This document shows positions 9,343-18,828 of a stretch of 64,000 nucleotides of DNA, one piece after another (the first letter of the stretch is position 1; each line of letters begins with the position of its first letter). Location of the stretch: the NCBI RefSeq assembly GCF_020497125.1, contig NC_059072.1:277866045-277930044 (forward strand). Direction: 5' to 3'. The translations under genes were made by a program, and so were the position numbers. The stretch is from Mauremys mutica. Lineage: Eukaryota > Chordata > Testudines > Geoemydidae. The notes beneath the pieces are model-generated. The model searched no databases and had not been told where the DNA came from. It saw only the letters and a program-made list of their open reading frames with translations.

Positions 9343-10459
9343 AGTGGCTCAGAAAGAGAGAGGGAGAAGAATCTGTGCATACTCATTTGCACCACTGACA
9401 TGCAGTTTGAAAAGGAGACAAGTGTCACCAGTGAGAGATTATTCCTCTCCTATTTGTGTAGAAACAGGTGTCAGTAGAGGAAAGGTGGGAACTGACATGT
9501 GAAAGATGCTTCTTTTGAAAAATATAACAAAGCATCAGAGGGAATGGTCTGAAAAACCCACTGATCACATTTTTTAAAAAGTTCAGAGTATCATTTTTTT
9601 TAAAAAACGCCTCAGTAAAAAGATAGCCAAGATTTTCCTTCATGCATACTGATACTTACCAGCCACCTGCAAAAGACATTGCTTAGCTTGAAAAAAACTT
9701 GAAGTGAATGCACTGCAATGACAAAACTGAAGTCCATCTTGACCATTTGTCTCTGTCCTACATGTTTGTTATTTCTGATGAAAAAAAATTGCATGTGCCT
9801 TACAGGATAGTTTGTCCAAGTGCCATGTTCTGTGCTCTCCTTGATTTTGACAGTCTGTGGTGTCCTAGACAAACAAAACGAATTTGAGGAGAAATGTAGC
9901 TATTACTCACAGCCTGCTGTCAATTTAAGCATTCACAACTTGTCTCATCTTGTGAGAGCTGCAGATGCAAATCAGTCTGCCTCTGTACCAGCTCAAAGGG
10001 TTGTACCAGGTGGGATGCCTCTCTTTATTGCCTTAATTGCTTGGAAAAGCATCACAAATCTATTAATAAATGTACATTACTAGCATAAATGAGCTCTGCT
10101 GTACCACTGAAAAAACATACACTATATGTATTATCTGAAAATCTGCATTCATATTCAATCCACTCCCTTCTGAACCAAACAACAAAAGCATACATAAATT
10201 ATAGCACTTTCCTATGAGCCCATATTTGTCAAAGTCAATATTATATGTAATTTACTTGTTCCATTACATTTCCTCAGCTCCTGCCTTTGTTATGTCCACT
10301 ATAGCACTTGTGTGAAGATGAAATAGATGACTTAATAGGTTTTTCACATCTGTGACTCTATGACCCTTACAGGTTGCAGTGCCCAAAACCTTAGCCACAT
10401 AAAGTTCCTTCATATGCATTAATGTAAATTTGAAGTGTGCATGAGGGATCCACATGGGC
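9343..10459. other. Unassigned AT-rich DNA
   Basis: No gene and no clear repeat. The frames 9612-9872 (minus) and 9820-10083 (plus) overlap on opposite strands and have no recognisable domain. Confidence 0.45.
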
Positions 10460-10648
10460 CACATGGCGGCCAGCACATCCCTCGGCCTGCGCCACTTCCC
10501 ACTGCCCCCATTGGCCTGGAGCGGTGAACCGTGGCCAGTGGGAGCCGTGATCGGCCGAACCTGCCAACGTGGCAGGTAAACAAACTGACCCGGTCTGCCA
10601 GGGTGCTTACCCTAGCGGGCCGCAGGCCAAAGGTTACCAATCCCTGTT
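10460..10648. mobile_element. hAT-like element, partial (GGTCGGCAACC family)
   Basis: Right half of the family seen complete at 12553-12887 and 21410-21741: GGCGGCCAGCACATCCCTCGG, then CCCCCATTGGCCTGGAGCGG, then GGCAGGTAAACAAACTGAC, ending AAAGGTTACCAATCCCTG. The left half is missing, and an antisense CR1 follows immediately. Confidence 0.75.
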
Positions 10649-11061
10649 TTTCTCTGCTAGATTGAAGAGCCCATTATTAAATATTTATTCCGCAGGTAGA
10701 TACTTAATCACTGTAATCAAGTCACCCTCTAGCCTTCTTTTTATTAAACTAAAGAGATTTAGCATCTTCAGTCAATCACTATAAGGCATGTTTTCTAGTC
10801 CTTTAATCATTCTTGTGGCTTTTCTCTGAACCCTCTCCAATTTGTCAACATTCTTCATGAATTGTGGGCACCAGAACTGGACACAGTATTCCAGCAGCAG
10901 TAACACCAGTTCCAAATATAGACTTAAAATAACCTATCTCCTTCTACTCGAGATTTCCCTTTTTAAGCATCCCAGTATCACATTAGCTCTTTTGGCCAGA
11001 GCATCACATTGTGAGTTCATTTTAAGCAGACTATCCACCACAACTCCTAAATCTTTTTCAG

Positions 11062-11367
11062 TCACTGCTTCCCAGGATACATTCCCCAGTCATATAAATA
11101 TGGCCTACATTCTTTGTTCCTAGGTGGTATAAATTTACATTTAGCCATAGTAAACTGGGCATAAGCAAACAGTATGGATTTTATCAAGTGCTCTAGATTT
11201 CTCTGAATCGGTGACCTGTCCTCTTTATTATTTATGACTCCCCCAATTTTTGTGTCATCTGCAAACTTTATCAGTGATGATTTTATGTTTTCGGCCAAGT
11301 CATTAATAAATATTTTAAATAGCATAGGGCCAAGAACCAATCCCTGCACAACACCATGGAAATACAT
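11062..11367 (-). pseudogene. CR1 reverse transcriptase remnant
   Basis: About 100 codons stay open. They include GVVQGLVLGPMLFKIFINDL (the usual GVPQGSVLGPLLF block) and FADDTKIG, the YADD-like catalytic box with both aspartates kept. Then follow a helix-rich segment and a MAKCKFI-type block, as in CR1. The frame ends at the edges of this piece, with no start and no thumb domain, so no working enzyme can be made. Confidence 0.85.
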
Positions 11368-11536
11368 GTTTCAATCACTATACGCCATTTAAAATTACAA
11401 TTTGAGATCTATCATTAGCCAATTTTTAATAATTCAATTTTTTAAATCAAATCATTGTGCGGTACCAAGTCAAATGCCTTACAGAAGTCAGAGTATATTC
11501 CATCCGCACAATTATCTTTATCCACCAAACTTGTAA

Positions 11537-11590
11537 TCTCATAAATATATATATAATTATAATTATAATATATAATTATATATATTAGTT
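11537..11590. repeat. AT/AAT-rich simple repeat
   Basis: Run of ATAT and AATTAT units inside the antisense CR1, replacing an A-rich piece of the LINE. Confidence 0.8.
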
Positions 11591-11625
11591 AGTTTGACAG
11601 GATCTAGTTTCCATAAGCCCCTTTG

Positions 11626-12165
11626 AGGCAGACCCAGCATTCCACGACCCAGGGTCTCACAGAACACTGGGAAATGCATTGCTGGAAACCAGTGTGACTT
11701 ACCTGTGGGTTAGTATAGTTAAAATAGATATTAGTGTTAAAAGAATGTGGTTAGTGTTTAGACTTTTTGGAATACTTGTAGGATGCTGCATGTAATTAAT
11801 CCTAATTTTACTATCTGTTTCCCATGGGATAAAGTTATATTGAGTGTTTTCACTGTAAGCCTCTAATTGTGTAACTCACCAAACAGGAAAAGAAGCATTA
11901 ATTAATGTAAAGTGGTTGTTCTGCACACAAGATGGTCCACTGAAGGCAAATGAGGCATTGTGTAGCAATAAAGGACAGAGACCTTGATGATTACATTTGC
12001 ACTCCCTCCAGGAAGGGGAGAACTGTGCATAAACTTATCCCATCAGCTTGGATTCTGGGATGAAGTGGATGAAAATCCTTGACAAGGAGAAATTGGGATC
12101 TTTGTGCTATCTTGTCTCAGAGATCCCCATACTGCTTGGTACACATCAACCCTAAACGACATATA
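11626..12165. mobile_element. LTR-like element, 5' part (family shared with 25120-26150)
   Basis: This block and the one at 25120-25650 share segments in the same order: ATATAGTT/AGTATAGTT, GGTGTTAAAA or AGTGTTAAAA, TTAGTGTTTA, GTTGCATG or GCTGCATG, and GAGATCCCCA. The 3' part of the family at 25900-26150 is matched by 14124-14345, so the element here looks split by later insertions (12166-14123). AATAAAGG occurs at about 11969. Classification as LTR is inference from length and signals; no coding sequence. Confidence 0.5.
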
Positions 12166-12184
12166 GAGCTGCTTATTATAGAGA

Positions 12185-12429
12185 TGTCATTGGAGGAGGT
12201 TTTGGAACAAATGGATAAACTAAACAGTAATAAGTCACCTGAACCAGGTGGTATTCACCCAAGAGTTCTGAAGGAACTCAAATATGAAATTGCAGAACTA
12301 TTAACTGTAGTTTGTAACCTATCATTTAAATCAGCTTCTGTACCAAAGTACTGGAGGATAGCTAATGTGATGCCAATTTTTAAAAAGGGCTCCAGAGGTG
12401 ATTCCGGCAATTCTAGGCTAGTAAGCTAA
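12185..12429 (+). pseudogene. CR1 ORF2 pre-RT remnant
   Basis: Open frame with MSLEEVLEQMDKLNSNKS, a PEPGGIHPRVLKELKYEIAE block and IANVMPIFKKGSRGDSGNS. These are the two conserved motifs just before the palm of CR1 reverse transcriptase (SPGPDG-HPRVLK and ANV-PIFKKG). The expected NYRPVSLTS continuation is broken (NSRLVS, stop). Confidence 0.85.
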
Positions 12430-12544
12430 GCAAACTGGTTATATAGCAAGCAGCTCCCAACCAAGATACATACATTTGCATTAACTGCCAAAGATCATTC
12501 AAATCTTGGACTGGCCTATTCAGTCACATGAGACATTGTAAACC
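12430..12544 (+). pseudogene. Finger-like remnant of another LINE protein
   Basis: Between two CR1 blocks, the frame at about 12470-12560 reads CINCQRSF, then KSWTGLFSHMRHC and a short tail: a CX2CX12HX3C finger followed by basic residues. Fingers of the form C..C-R-F-S-(I/T)GL-SH-R-C occur at the C-terminal end of several LINE-encoded proteins. It does not belong at this point of CR1, so it is an inserted piece. Its parent element is unknown to me. Confidence 0.45.
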
Positions 12545-12552
12545 ATCTATAT

Positions 12553-12887
12553 CAGGGGTCGGCAACCTCTGGCACGCGGTTTGCCAGGGTAAGCACCCTG
12601 GTGGGCCGGGCCAGTTTGTTTACCTGCAGCGTCGGCAGGTTCAGCCGATCACGGCTCCCACTGGCCGCGTTTCACCGCTCTTGGCCAATGGGGGCAGCGG
12701 GAAGCAGTGCAGGCCGAGGGATTTGCTGGCCGCAGCTTCCCGCCACCCCCATTGGCCAAGAGCAGCGAACCACAGCCAGTGGGAGCTGCGATTGGCTGTA
12801 CCTGCAGACGCGGCAGGTAAACAAAATGGTCCGGCCTGCCAAGGTGCTTACCCTGGCGAGCCGCATGCCAGAGGTTGCCGACCCCTG
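12553..12887. mobile_element. hAT-like element, complete (GGTCGGCAACC family)
   Basis: Ends CAGGGGTCGGCAACCTCTGG and CCAGAGGTTGCCGACCCCTG are perfect inverted repeats. The 8-bp target ATCTATAT is duplicated exactly (12545-12552 and 12888-12895). The whole element is nearly palindromic: GTAAGCACCCTGG...GTTTGTTTACCTGC on the left mirrors GCAGGTAAACAAA...AGGTGCTTACC on the right. No coding capacity. At least four other copies occur in this window (10460, 13955, 21410, 35419), with a related one at 14910. Confidence 0.92.
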
Positions 12888-13014
12888 ATCTATATCATAG
12901 GTTGCAATTTCCACCATCTCTTGCAGACAAAAGGATGCCAACATAGGTTGAAACTAGTAAAGAACAGAATTTTCAAACACATAGATGAACATAATTCGCT
13001 GGTGAAGAGTCAAC

Positions 13015-13714
13015 ATGTTTTTTTGTAAAGGGAAATCATGCCTCACCAATATGCTAGAATACTCTGAGGGGGTCAACAAGCATGTGGACAAGGGGGATCC
13101 AGTGGATATAGTGTACTTATATTTTCAGAAAGCCTTTGACAAGGTCTCTCAACAAAGGCTCTTAAGCAAAGTAAGCTGTCATAGGATAAGAGAGAAGGTC
13201 CTCTCAGGGGTTGGCAACTGGTTAAAAGCTAGGAAACAAAGGGTAGGAATAAATGATCAGTTTTCAGAATGGAGAGAGATAAATAGTGGTATTCCCCACT
13301 GGGGAATAGGACTGGGACCAGTCCTATTCAACATATTCATAAATTATCTGGAAAAAGAGATAAACAGCGAAGTGGCAAAATTTGGAGATACTATTAAAGA
13401 TAGTAAAGTCCCAAGCAGACTGCGAAGAACTACAAAAGGATCTCACAAAACTGGGTGACTGGGCAACAAAATGGCAAATGAAATTCAGTGTTGATAAATG
13501 CAAAGTAATGCACACTGGAAAACATAATCCCAACTATACACATAAAATGATGGGGTCTAAATTAGCTGTTAACATGCAAGAAAACCGCCTTGGAGTCATT
13601 ACGGATAGTTCTCTGAAAACATTGCCTCAATATGCAGCGGCATTCAAAAAAGTGAACAGAATGTTGGGAATCTTGAAGGAAGGGATAGATATCTATCTAT
13701 TTATATCTATATAG
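13015..13714 (+). pseudogene. CR1-type reverse transcriptase, frameshifted
   Basis: Two overlapping frames (13015-13458 and 13382-13714) cover the palm. The first holds VDIVYLYFQKAFDKV (box A, FQKAFD intact), SGIPHWGIGLGPVLFNIFIN (box B, with the usual PQGSVLGP damaged) and EVAKFGD, where FADD is expected: one catalytic Asp is lost and the frame shifts at 13380-13400. The second continues with DCEELQKDLTKLGDWATKWQ and KCKVMHTGKHNPNY. It ends in the microsatellite at 13688. Clearly non-functional. Confidence 0.85.
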
Positions 13715-13802
13715 AGATATTTATCTATCTATCTATTTATATATAGATATAGATATAGATATGGATTTATGTATACAGATATATATATATATATATATAT
13801 GA
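13688..13802. repeat. GATA/TATC and AT microsatellite
   Basis: Mixed ATCT, GATA and (AT)n units, ending in a pure AT run at about 13778-13800. It truncates the CR1 frame and is followed by an AAC/AAAC-rich stretch to about 13842. Confidence 0.9.
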
Positions 13803-13842
13803 ATTTATATATGTATAAACAAAACAAAACAAACAAACAAAA

Positions 13843-13939
13843 AGCGGCCGTGCCACCCTAGGATTGGGCCGAATGCCGCCCTGTAGAATCTGCCGCCCCA
13901 AGCACGAGCTTGCTCGGCTGGTGCCTGGAGCCAGCCCTG
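13843..13939. mobile_element. hAT-like fragment (CAGGGCTGGCTCC family)
   Basis: Right part of the family at 9125-9334: GCCGCCCCAAGCACGAGCTTG, GGTGCCTGGAGCCAGCCCTG, ending at 13939. The left half is missing. It abuts a fragment of the GGTCGGCAACC family. Confidence 0.7.
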
Positions 13940-13954
13940 ATAGGAACTGTGAGG

Positions 13955-14123
13955 GGTATGCTGGCCACCACTTCCTGCAGCTCCCATTGGCAGGGAACAG
14001 TGAACCACGGCCACTGGAAGCTGTGGGGGGCCATTCCTGTGCACAGTCAATGTAAACAAAATGTCTTGTGGGCCGCCAGTGGATTACCCTGATGGGCCCT
14101 GTGCCAAAGGTTGCCAACCGCTG
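13955..14123. mobile_element. hAT-like fragment (GGTCGGCAACC family)
   Basis: Right half of the family: CTGGCCACCACTTCCTGCAG, CTCCCATTGGCAGGGAACAG, ATGTAAACAAAATG and the terminus AAGGTTGCCAACCGCTG. The left half is lost. Confidence 0.7.
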
Positions 14124-14345
14124 GTGTAACATGACCCCCCTATCATATTGTCCAGCTTGGCTGGGTGTCAAGATAGACTAGAATGCTTGCGGGACTGTCT
14201 GTGGCTCCATGGTAAGACTGTTCAGGTGTTCACACTTGTTATTGTGTTGGTGAAATGTTATTATAGAACATAGAACAAATTTTGGCATTCTGCCATACTT
14301 TTTGACAGTCTGCCCTGAGGTTGGCACTCACTGTCATGAGGCACT
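14124..14345. mobile_element. LTR-like element, 3' part
   Basis: Matches 25905-26145 in segment order: CAGCTTGGCTGGGTG against CAACTTGCCTGGGTG, GACTGTCTGTGGCTCCA against GATTGTCTGTGACTCCA, ATTATAGAACATA in both, and GACAGTCTGCCCTGAG against GACAGTCTACCTTGAG. It is the likely far end of the element begun at 11626, separated by about 2 kb of later insertions. Confidence 0.6.
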
Positions 14346-15430
14346 CGGGACAGCATGGCAATATTACTCTCCTTTAATTCTTTATTAATTGAGTCCCGTA
14401 TCTGCTGCTCCATTATCTTACCTGGGATTGATGTCAAGTTGACAGACCTCTAATTATTTAGGCCATCCCCTTTATCCTTTTTAAAAATTGGCACTACATT
14501 AGCTTGCCTCCAGTTCTGGAACTTCCACAGGGCTCCAAGAGTTATTGAAAAACAAGATTAATTATCCAGCATGCTCCTTAGCAAGCTCTTTTAAAACTCT
14601 AAGATACAGTTATCTGGACCTGCTGATTTTAAAATCTCTAACTTTAGTAGCATCTCTTTAACATCCTCCTGAGTTACTAATGGAATGGAAAATGTTATCT
14701 ACATCTGCTTTTGTTTCGTTACTTCCCTTATCAATTTTTTACAGTTCCTAACTTCTGATTGATATTTATTGCTATCAAATTCCCTTTTCTTCTATTTTTA
14801 TATATTATTTTTATAGATGCTTTCATTCCTCCTCTTAACCATTAAAAAAACCCACAACAACCAGTGTGGCCTTCTTTCTCCATTGTGGCTTTTTGGACAT
14901 CTAGTAAGGCAGTGGTTTCCAAACTTGGTCTGCAGCTTGTTCCGGATAAGCCCCTGGTGGGCCATGAGATACTTTGTTTAACTGAATGTCAGCAGGTTTG
15001 GCTGCTTGCAGCTCCCAGTAGCCGCGGTTCACCGTTCCTGGCCAATGGGATCTGCGCGAATCAGTGGCCATGGCCACTGGGAGCTGTGAGTGGCTGTACC
15101 TGCGGATGCTTACGGAAACAAAGCATCTCGCAGCCTGCCAGGGGCTTACCCTGAACAAGCTGAGAACCAAGTTTGGGAACCCCTGTAGTAAGGTGTTTTT
15201 TAAATGATTTCCAGTTATCATCCAATTTTTTCTGATTAAGTTCTTCCTCTAAGCTGACCTAGTTCATAATTGTTAATCTTTGTGAAATTGACTCTATTAA
15301 AGCACCAAGTATATATGGTCTGTATGATCTGGATTTTATTCTGCTTGCACATTAGAAATGTGATCAAGTCATGATTACTTGTAACTAAGCGACCATTAAT
15401 ATTTTGTTCTTAGTCACCTATTTCTCCCTA
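14346..15430 (-). mobile_element. CR1-type LINE, antisense
   Basis: The minus strand encodes the region before and at the start of the reverse transcriptase (equivalents of SAGPDNL at about 14600-14640, DWKKANVVPIFKK at about 14475-14520, and PGKIMEQ near 14400-14440), extended to the right by less conserved ORF2 5' sequence. It is 5' and 3' truncated, and a hAT element (14910-15185) interrupts it. Confidence 0.7.
14910..15185. mobile_element. hAT-like element, complete (CAGTGGTTTCCAAAC type)
   Basis: Ends CAGTGGTTTCCAAACTTGG and CCAAGTTTGGGAACCCCTG are inverted repeats. The exact 8-bp duplication TAGTAAGG flanks it (14902-14909 and 15186-15193). The inside is related to the GGTCGGCAACC family (CTCCCAGTAGCCGCGGTTC, TGGCCAATGGGA). 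It interrupts the antisense CR1 cleanly. Confidence 0.9.
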
Positions 15431-15616
15431 TGCATTGTATAGGTAGTGTAGGCTCTGAATCTTAGTATTGTTCCTGTGATTATCTAGGCACTGACACTCA
15501 TTGTCATACTGCCTAAGCCCCTTTGTGAATCTAGGTCTAAATGCTACTTTCAGCTAAGTGTCCTCCAAATGCACTGTATGTCACCTGGTTTTAGCAATTT
15601 CTGTTTCATACACTGG
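15431..15616. other. Unassigned spacer
   Basis: Short stretch between the antisense CR1 and an LTR-like block; nothing recognised. Confidence 0.4.
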
Positions 15617-16345
15617 TGCTGTGATAGGGTGTATGCCCCACAAAGTTGTTAACAGGAAGTCTGAAGGCCCAAATAGCCCATTCTGTGGCACCTGGAAGGG
15701 AGACAGCTAGTTAACCAGACTAGTTGATTCCTATGAAGAAAAGACTGCAGGGCCAATGAGGAAGAACAGAGAGGAGAGCTGCAGTAGGGAGCTTATACCC
15801 TGGGATTGGCTCGGAAGGGATTCAACGTAACTGCCAGAGATGCTAACACTCCTAGAGGAAGCTTCTTAGCAATATCTTCCTGAGGAGACTAAACGCCAGT
15901 GAAAGGGGATTGGAGGGCACAGCTCCATAGATGTCTGTAGGCAGGCAAAGGTAAGAAGCTGCTCAGGTAGCTAGTGAGGGTTCAGAGGAAACAGATCCTA
16001 ACTACTTATCACTAGGGTCCTGGGCTCGACCCCAGAGGAGAGAACGGGCCTAGGTTCCTCTCCCTCTCCCTCATAGGAGGAGCCATGTAAGTTTCAGGAA
16101 AGGGGCAAGGACTATTGAGGCTAGACCCTGGCTGAAGGCCTGCTAGGTAGTCATTAAAATTTTGGGGGTTTGTTTGGTTATCCTGAAAGGGGACAGAACA
16201 GAAAGGTGCCCTGGCCGGAAGGCTAGGACATGGAAGATACAGACTACAGCACAACTAGAATAATAGTACTAGGGTATCCTAGAAGAAAAGGACACTTGTA
16301 ATGTCATGACCTGACCTCAGGGGGCAACATGTTTATGACAGAAAC
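15617..16345. mobile_element. LTR-like repeat, second family
   Basis: A purine-rich block beginning TGTGATAGGGTGTATGCCCC and running to about ACCTGACCTCAGGGGG. Internal pieces (TTAACCAGACTAGTT, GGGTCCTGGGCTCGACCC, GACCTGACCTCAGGGGG) look like a multi-copy turtle repeat that I know only from memory. A TG start would suit an LTR, but no primer-binding site, coding region or second LTR is seen. Confidence 0.4.
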
Positions 16346-18055
16346 AACTAACCAGTCACCAATGTTCTGCATTGCTTCTATTAAACTTAATCAAGTCCTG
16401 TAATCTTTAGCCTTCTCCCTTCCAAAAGAGAGACTCATGCTCTTATTTAACATGGCTTAGACAGATTTGATGACTGAGGAGTTCTGCATTCCTTTCATGG
16501 AGAGTGACAGTAATATTGACTTTCTTATAGACAGGATTTGACATGAGTCCAGAACAGTGTTTCTGCCCCATCTGTTTTTTAAAGAATTAAGTTGTCATTT
16601 TAAAATAAGTTTCTAATCCTTATTGTCAGAGACAGAGGCAAAATAGATGCTAACCATCACAACAACTTTATTGCCAAAAAAGAACACAGAAGGTCTCCAG
16701 CCCAGCACCACCTAGTGACTAACCATTATAATGTAGTTTAATCTTTTCATCAAACTTATGGTTGGTGCAAGACACTCAGATACTATGTTAATGTGCTTTG
16801 TATAAGAACATAGGCAGGTAGCCAGGAAAACGATGTGATGTAAATGTGAATTTATCTAATACTGAATCTTCAGAACACAATAAATATGTTTTCCCCATAA
16901 TAATTAAATGTGTATTTTGTTGCACTGAGGTTAAGATTTTCAACAGAGCCTGAGAGAATTAAGCACCCCTCACCCACTAGATTTCACTACCCACTAAATT
17001 TCTGTACCTAATTGGGTACCTAATTCCTGTCAGTTCTTTTGATATTCCCAGTCTTAATGTCCAAACTTTGATAGTGGCTGAGTTTCAAAGAGTTAACTGA
17101 AATACACTTGGACCAAAAGACATGTACAAATATATACATGTCTATATCTTTCTAAATTCATATTATCTAATGCAATGAAAAAATTTGAATGTTGCCAAGT
17201 GCTTTTTTAGAGGATTTTGCAAACATATGGTGCAATATGTTTGTACCTATCGAACACCATCTGCCGCCTAAGCTTAATGCAAATTCAGTTTACTTTTAAT
17301 TCATAAAGAAAATGCAGAATGGAAGTGACGCATGTATCATAATTTGGCTGAGCTTTAGGCAGGTGTAGAGTTAAGCATAAAACATATTTTGATGTAAAAT
17401 GACTGTTGACTTATTCCCATGTGTGGTATATAGCCATTAGTAACAAATAAATGTATGCCAGACCCTTATGCTCTTAGGCGTGGGAGGATGGGGGGTAGGA
17501 GTAACCTAGAAAGCTGGAGGAAAAAGGCATTCCTTTACTAACACAGTATGAAGGTTGTATTATTCTACTCCCAATAATTATATCCAATAATACTGTTTAA
17601 GCATGGGTTTACACAAAACAGATACCTATGGGGGAGCTCTAATGAGGTGTGAGTAAATTAATAAAATGCAATAGGATGCTATTATTATGTTTGCCCCTTT
17701 AGGATCTGATGATGTACTGAGTACATCCATTGAAGAGGCACTTGTCTGACCCTTCAGACATCTGCTCAACAGCAAGCCTTTTGGAAGAGTGAGGAGAGAA
17801 ATAATGGAAACAATTTCAGAAGACAGTGGAAACGGGTGTGCGTTTGGCAAGATAAAGATTAACTAATGATATGATGAGGGATTAGTGAGTTTCTGTTTTA
17901 CCACCATGCACTCCTATCTGTGATTCCCTCCCCAGCACCCGAATCCATATAGGGCTCTATCTTGCAATGTGCTGGGGACTCAGGCCATGATCCAGGAAAG
18001 AACTAAGTTACATAGTTAACTTCAATAAGGTGAGTAGTCTTTCTGAAATCACATG
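16346..18055. other. Unassigned AT-rich DNA
   Basis: No gene or clear repeat recognised. The minus frame at 17626-17850 has no domain. Sequence at 17090-17440 has few simple repeats and could include conserved non-coding DNA, which cannot be judged from one genome. Confidence 0.4.
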
Positions 18056-18145
18056 TATTAGTGCTTTGCTGGGTTGGGGCCAGTGGGTGAAATTCTGGTC
18101 TGACAAACCGCCATTGACTTCAGTGGTACCAGGATTCCACCCTGA
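18056..18145. repeat. Short palindromic MITE relic
   Basis: GTGAAATTCTGGTCTGACAA and a rough inverted partner around ACCAGGATTCCACCC flank CCATTGACTTCAGTGG, which is itself nearly self-complementary. Similar relics lie at 51868-51970, 53185-53262 and 58145-58262. Confidence 0.5.
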
Positions 18146-18169
18146 GTGCTTAGTATAACCCACATATGT

Positions 18170-18333
18170 ATGACAGCTCAGTGGTTTGAACATTAGCCTG
18201 CTAAACCCAGGCTTGTGAGTTCAAGGCTTGTGGGGGCCATTTTGGGATCTGGGGACAGGTCCTGCTTTGAGCCAGGGGTTGGACTAAATGACCTCCTGAA
18301 GTCCCTTTCAACCCTGGTATTCTATAATTCTAA
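18170..18333 (+). mobile_element. tRNA-derived SINE with CR1-like tail
   Basis: The head resembles a tRNA gene with pol III boxes: A box CAGCTCAGTGG (18174-18184) and a B-box-like GAGTTCAAGG at 18217-18226. The 3' part, GGTTGGACTAAATGACCTCC followed by TTTCAACCCTGGTATTCTA, is the CR1 3' end. SINEs that borrow the CR1 tail are known from turtles (tortoise pol III SINE); they are moved by the CR1 reverse transcriptase. The head is too diverged to be a tRNA gene. Confidence 0.8.
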
Positions 18334-18603
18334 CTGTTTTCTCCCTTAGTCAAAGAAGGGGAGAGAAGCAGTGGGAAGGAGAAATGGATTTATTGTTGTC
18401 CTCCATGTCCCGAGGCAGGGCATTTAAAAGGGCCCAGAGGCATCTAGAAGAGGGGGGGAGGTAGTTACTGACATGCTAGGTAGCTGTGCAGAGGGTTTCC
18501 ATTAAGGGCAAGGAGCCTACCAGGTTTCACACATCCACCAAGTGAGAGCTTATTCAATGGGAATTCTGGGAAAAGGTTATAAACAGGGGTAATTGGAGGT
18601 TTC
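18334..18603. other. Unassigned spacer
   Basis: Purine-rich stretch without recognised features between the SINE and the foldback element. Confidence 0.4.
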
Positions 18604-18616
18604 CCTGTGGATTTAG

Positions 18617-18815
18617 AGTAGCAGCCATGTTAGTCTGTATCCGCAGAAAGAACAGGAGTACTTGTGGCACCTTAGAGACTAACACATTTTTTGAGCATAA
18701 GCTTTCATAGCCTACAGTCCATTCTATGAATCCAATGAAGTGGGCCGTAGCCCATGAAAACTTATGCTCAAATAAATTTGTTAGTCTCTAAGGTGCCACA
18801 AGTACTCCTGTTCTT
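18617..18815. mobile_element. Foldback element with hammerhead-like core (family A)
   Basis: Flanked by an exact 13-bp duplication, CCTGTGGATTTAG (18604-18616 and 18816-18828). Arms of about 74 bases (18648-18721 and 18741-18815) are inverted copies with few mismatches, sharing AAGAACAGGAGTACTTGTGG and its complement. The small centre holds CCAATGA (18732-18738), a five-pair hairpin TGGGC-CGTA-GCCCA (18741-18754), then GAAA (18756-18759) and CTTATG. That layout matches a hammerhead ribozyme core (CUGANGA, stem II, GAAA, short stem III), with substitutions in the first box. No protein frame. Related copy at 63837-64000. Confidence 0.75.
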
Positions 18816-18828
18816 CCTGTGGATTTAG

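Larger units (their letters stand above)
10649..11625 (-). mobile_element. CR1 LINE fragment, antisense
   Basis: Reads as CR1 ORF2 on the minus strand. From right to left it runs from a segment before the catalytic site (about 11625), through the reverse transcriptase with the FADDTKIG catalytic motif (11062-11367), to the C-terminal segment with the anti-sense of ERVQR/FKKDV-type residues near 10830-10880. Both ends are truncated. An AT-rich simple repeat has grown inside it at 11537-11590. Confidence 0.8.
12166..13690 (+). mobile_element. CR1-type LINE, sense, with inserts
   Basis: Sense CR1-type ORF2 in two blocks. Block one (12185-12425) carries NKSPEPGGIHPRVLKELKYE and VPKYWRIANVMPIFKKGSR. 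Block two (about 12945-13680) carries HNSLVKSQHVF, PVDIVYLYFQKAFDKVSQQR, the reverse transcriptase and KWQMKFSVDKCKVMH. Between them lies about 0.5 kb of foreign sequence (12430-12944) containing a finger-like LINE remnant and a hAT element. The right end runs into a GATA/AT microsatellite. Confidence 0.82.

Noticed and set aside
18170..18260. tRNA gene
   Set aside because: B box degenerate, arms do not pair, and a CR1 tail follows; this is a SINE head.
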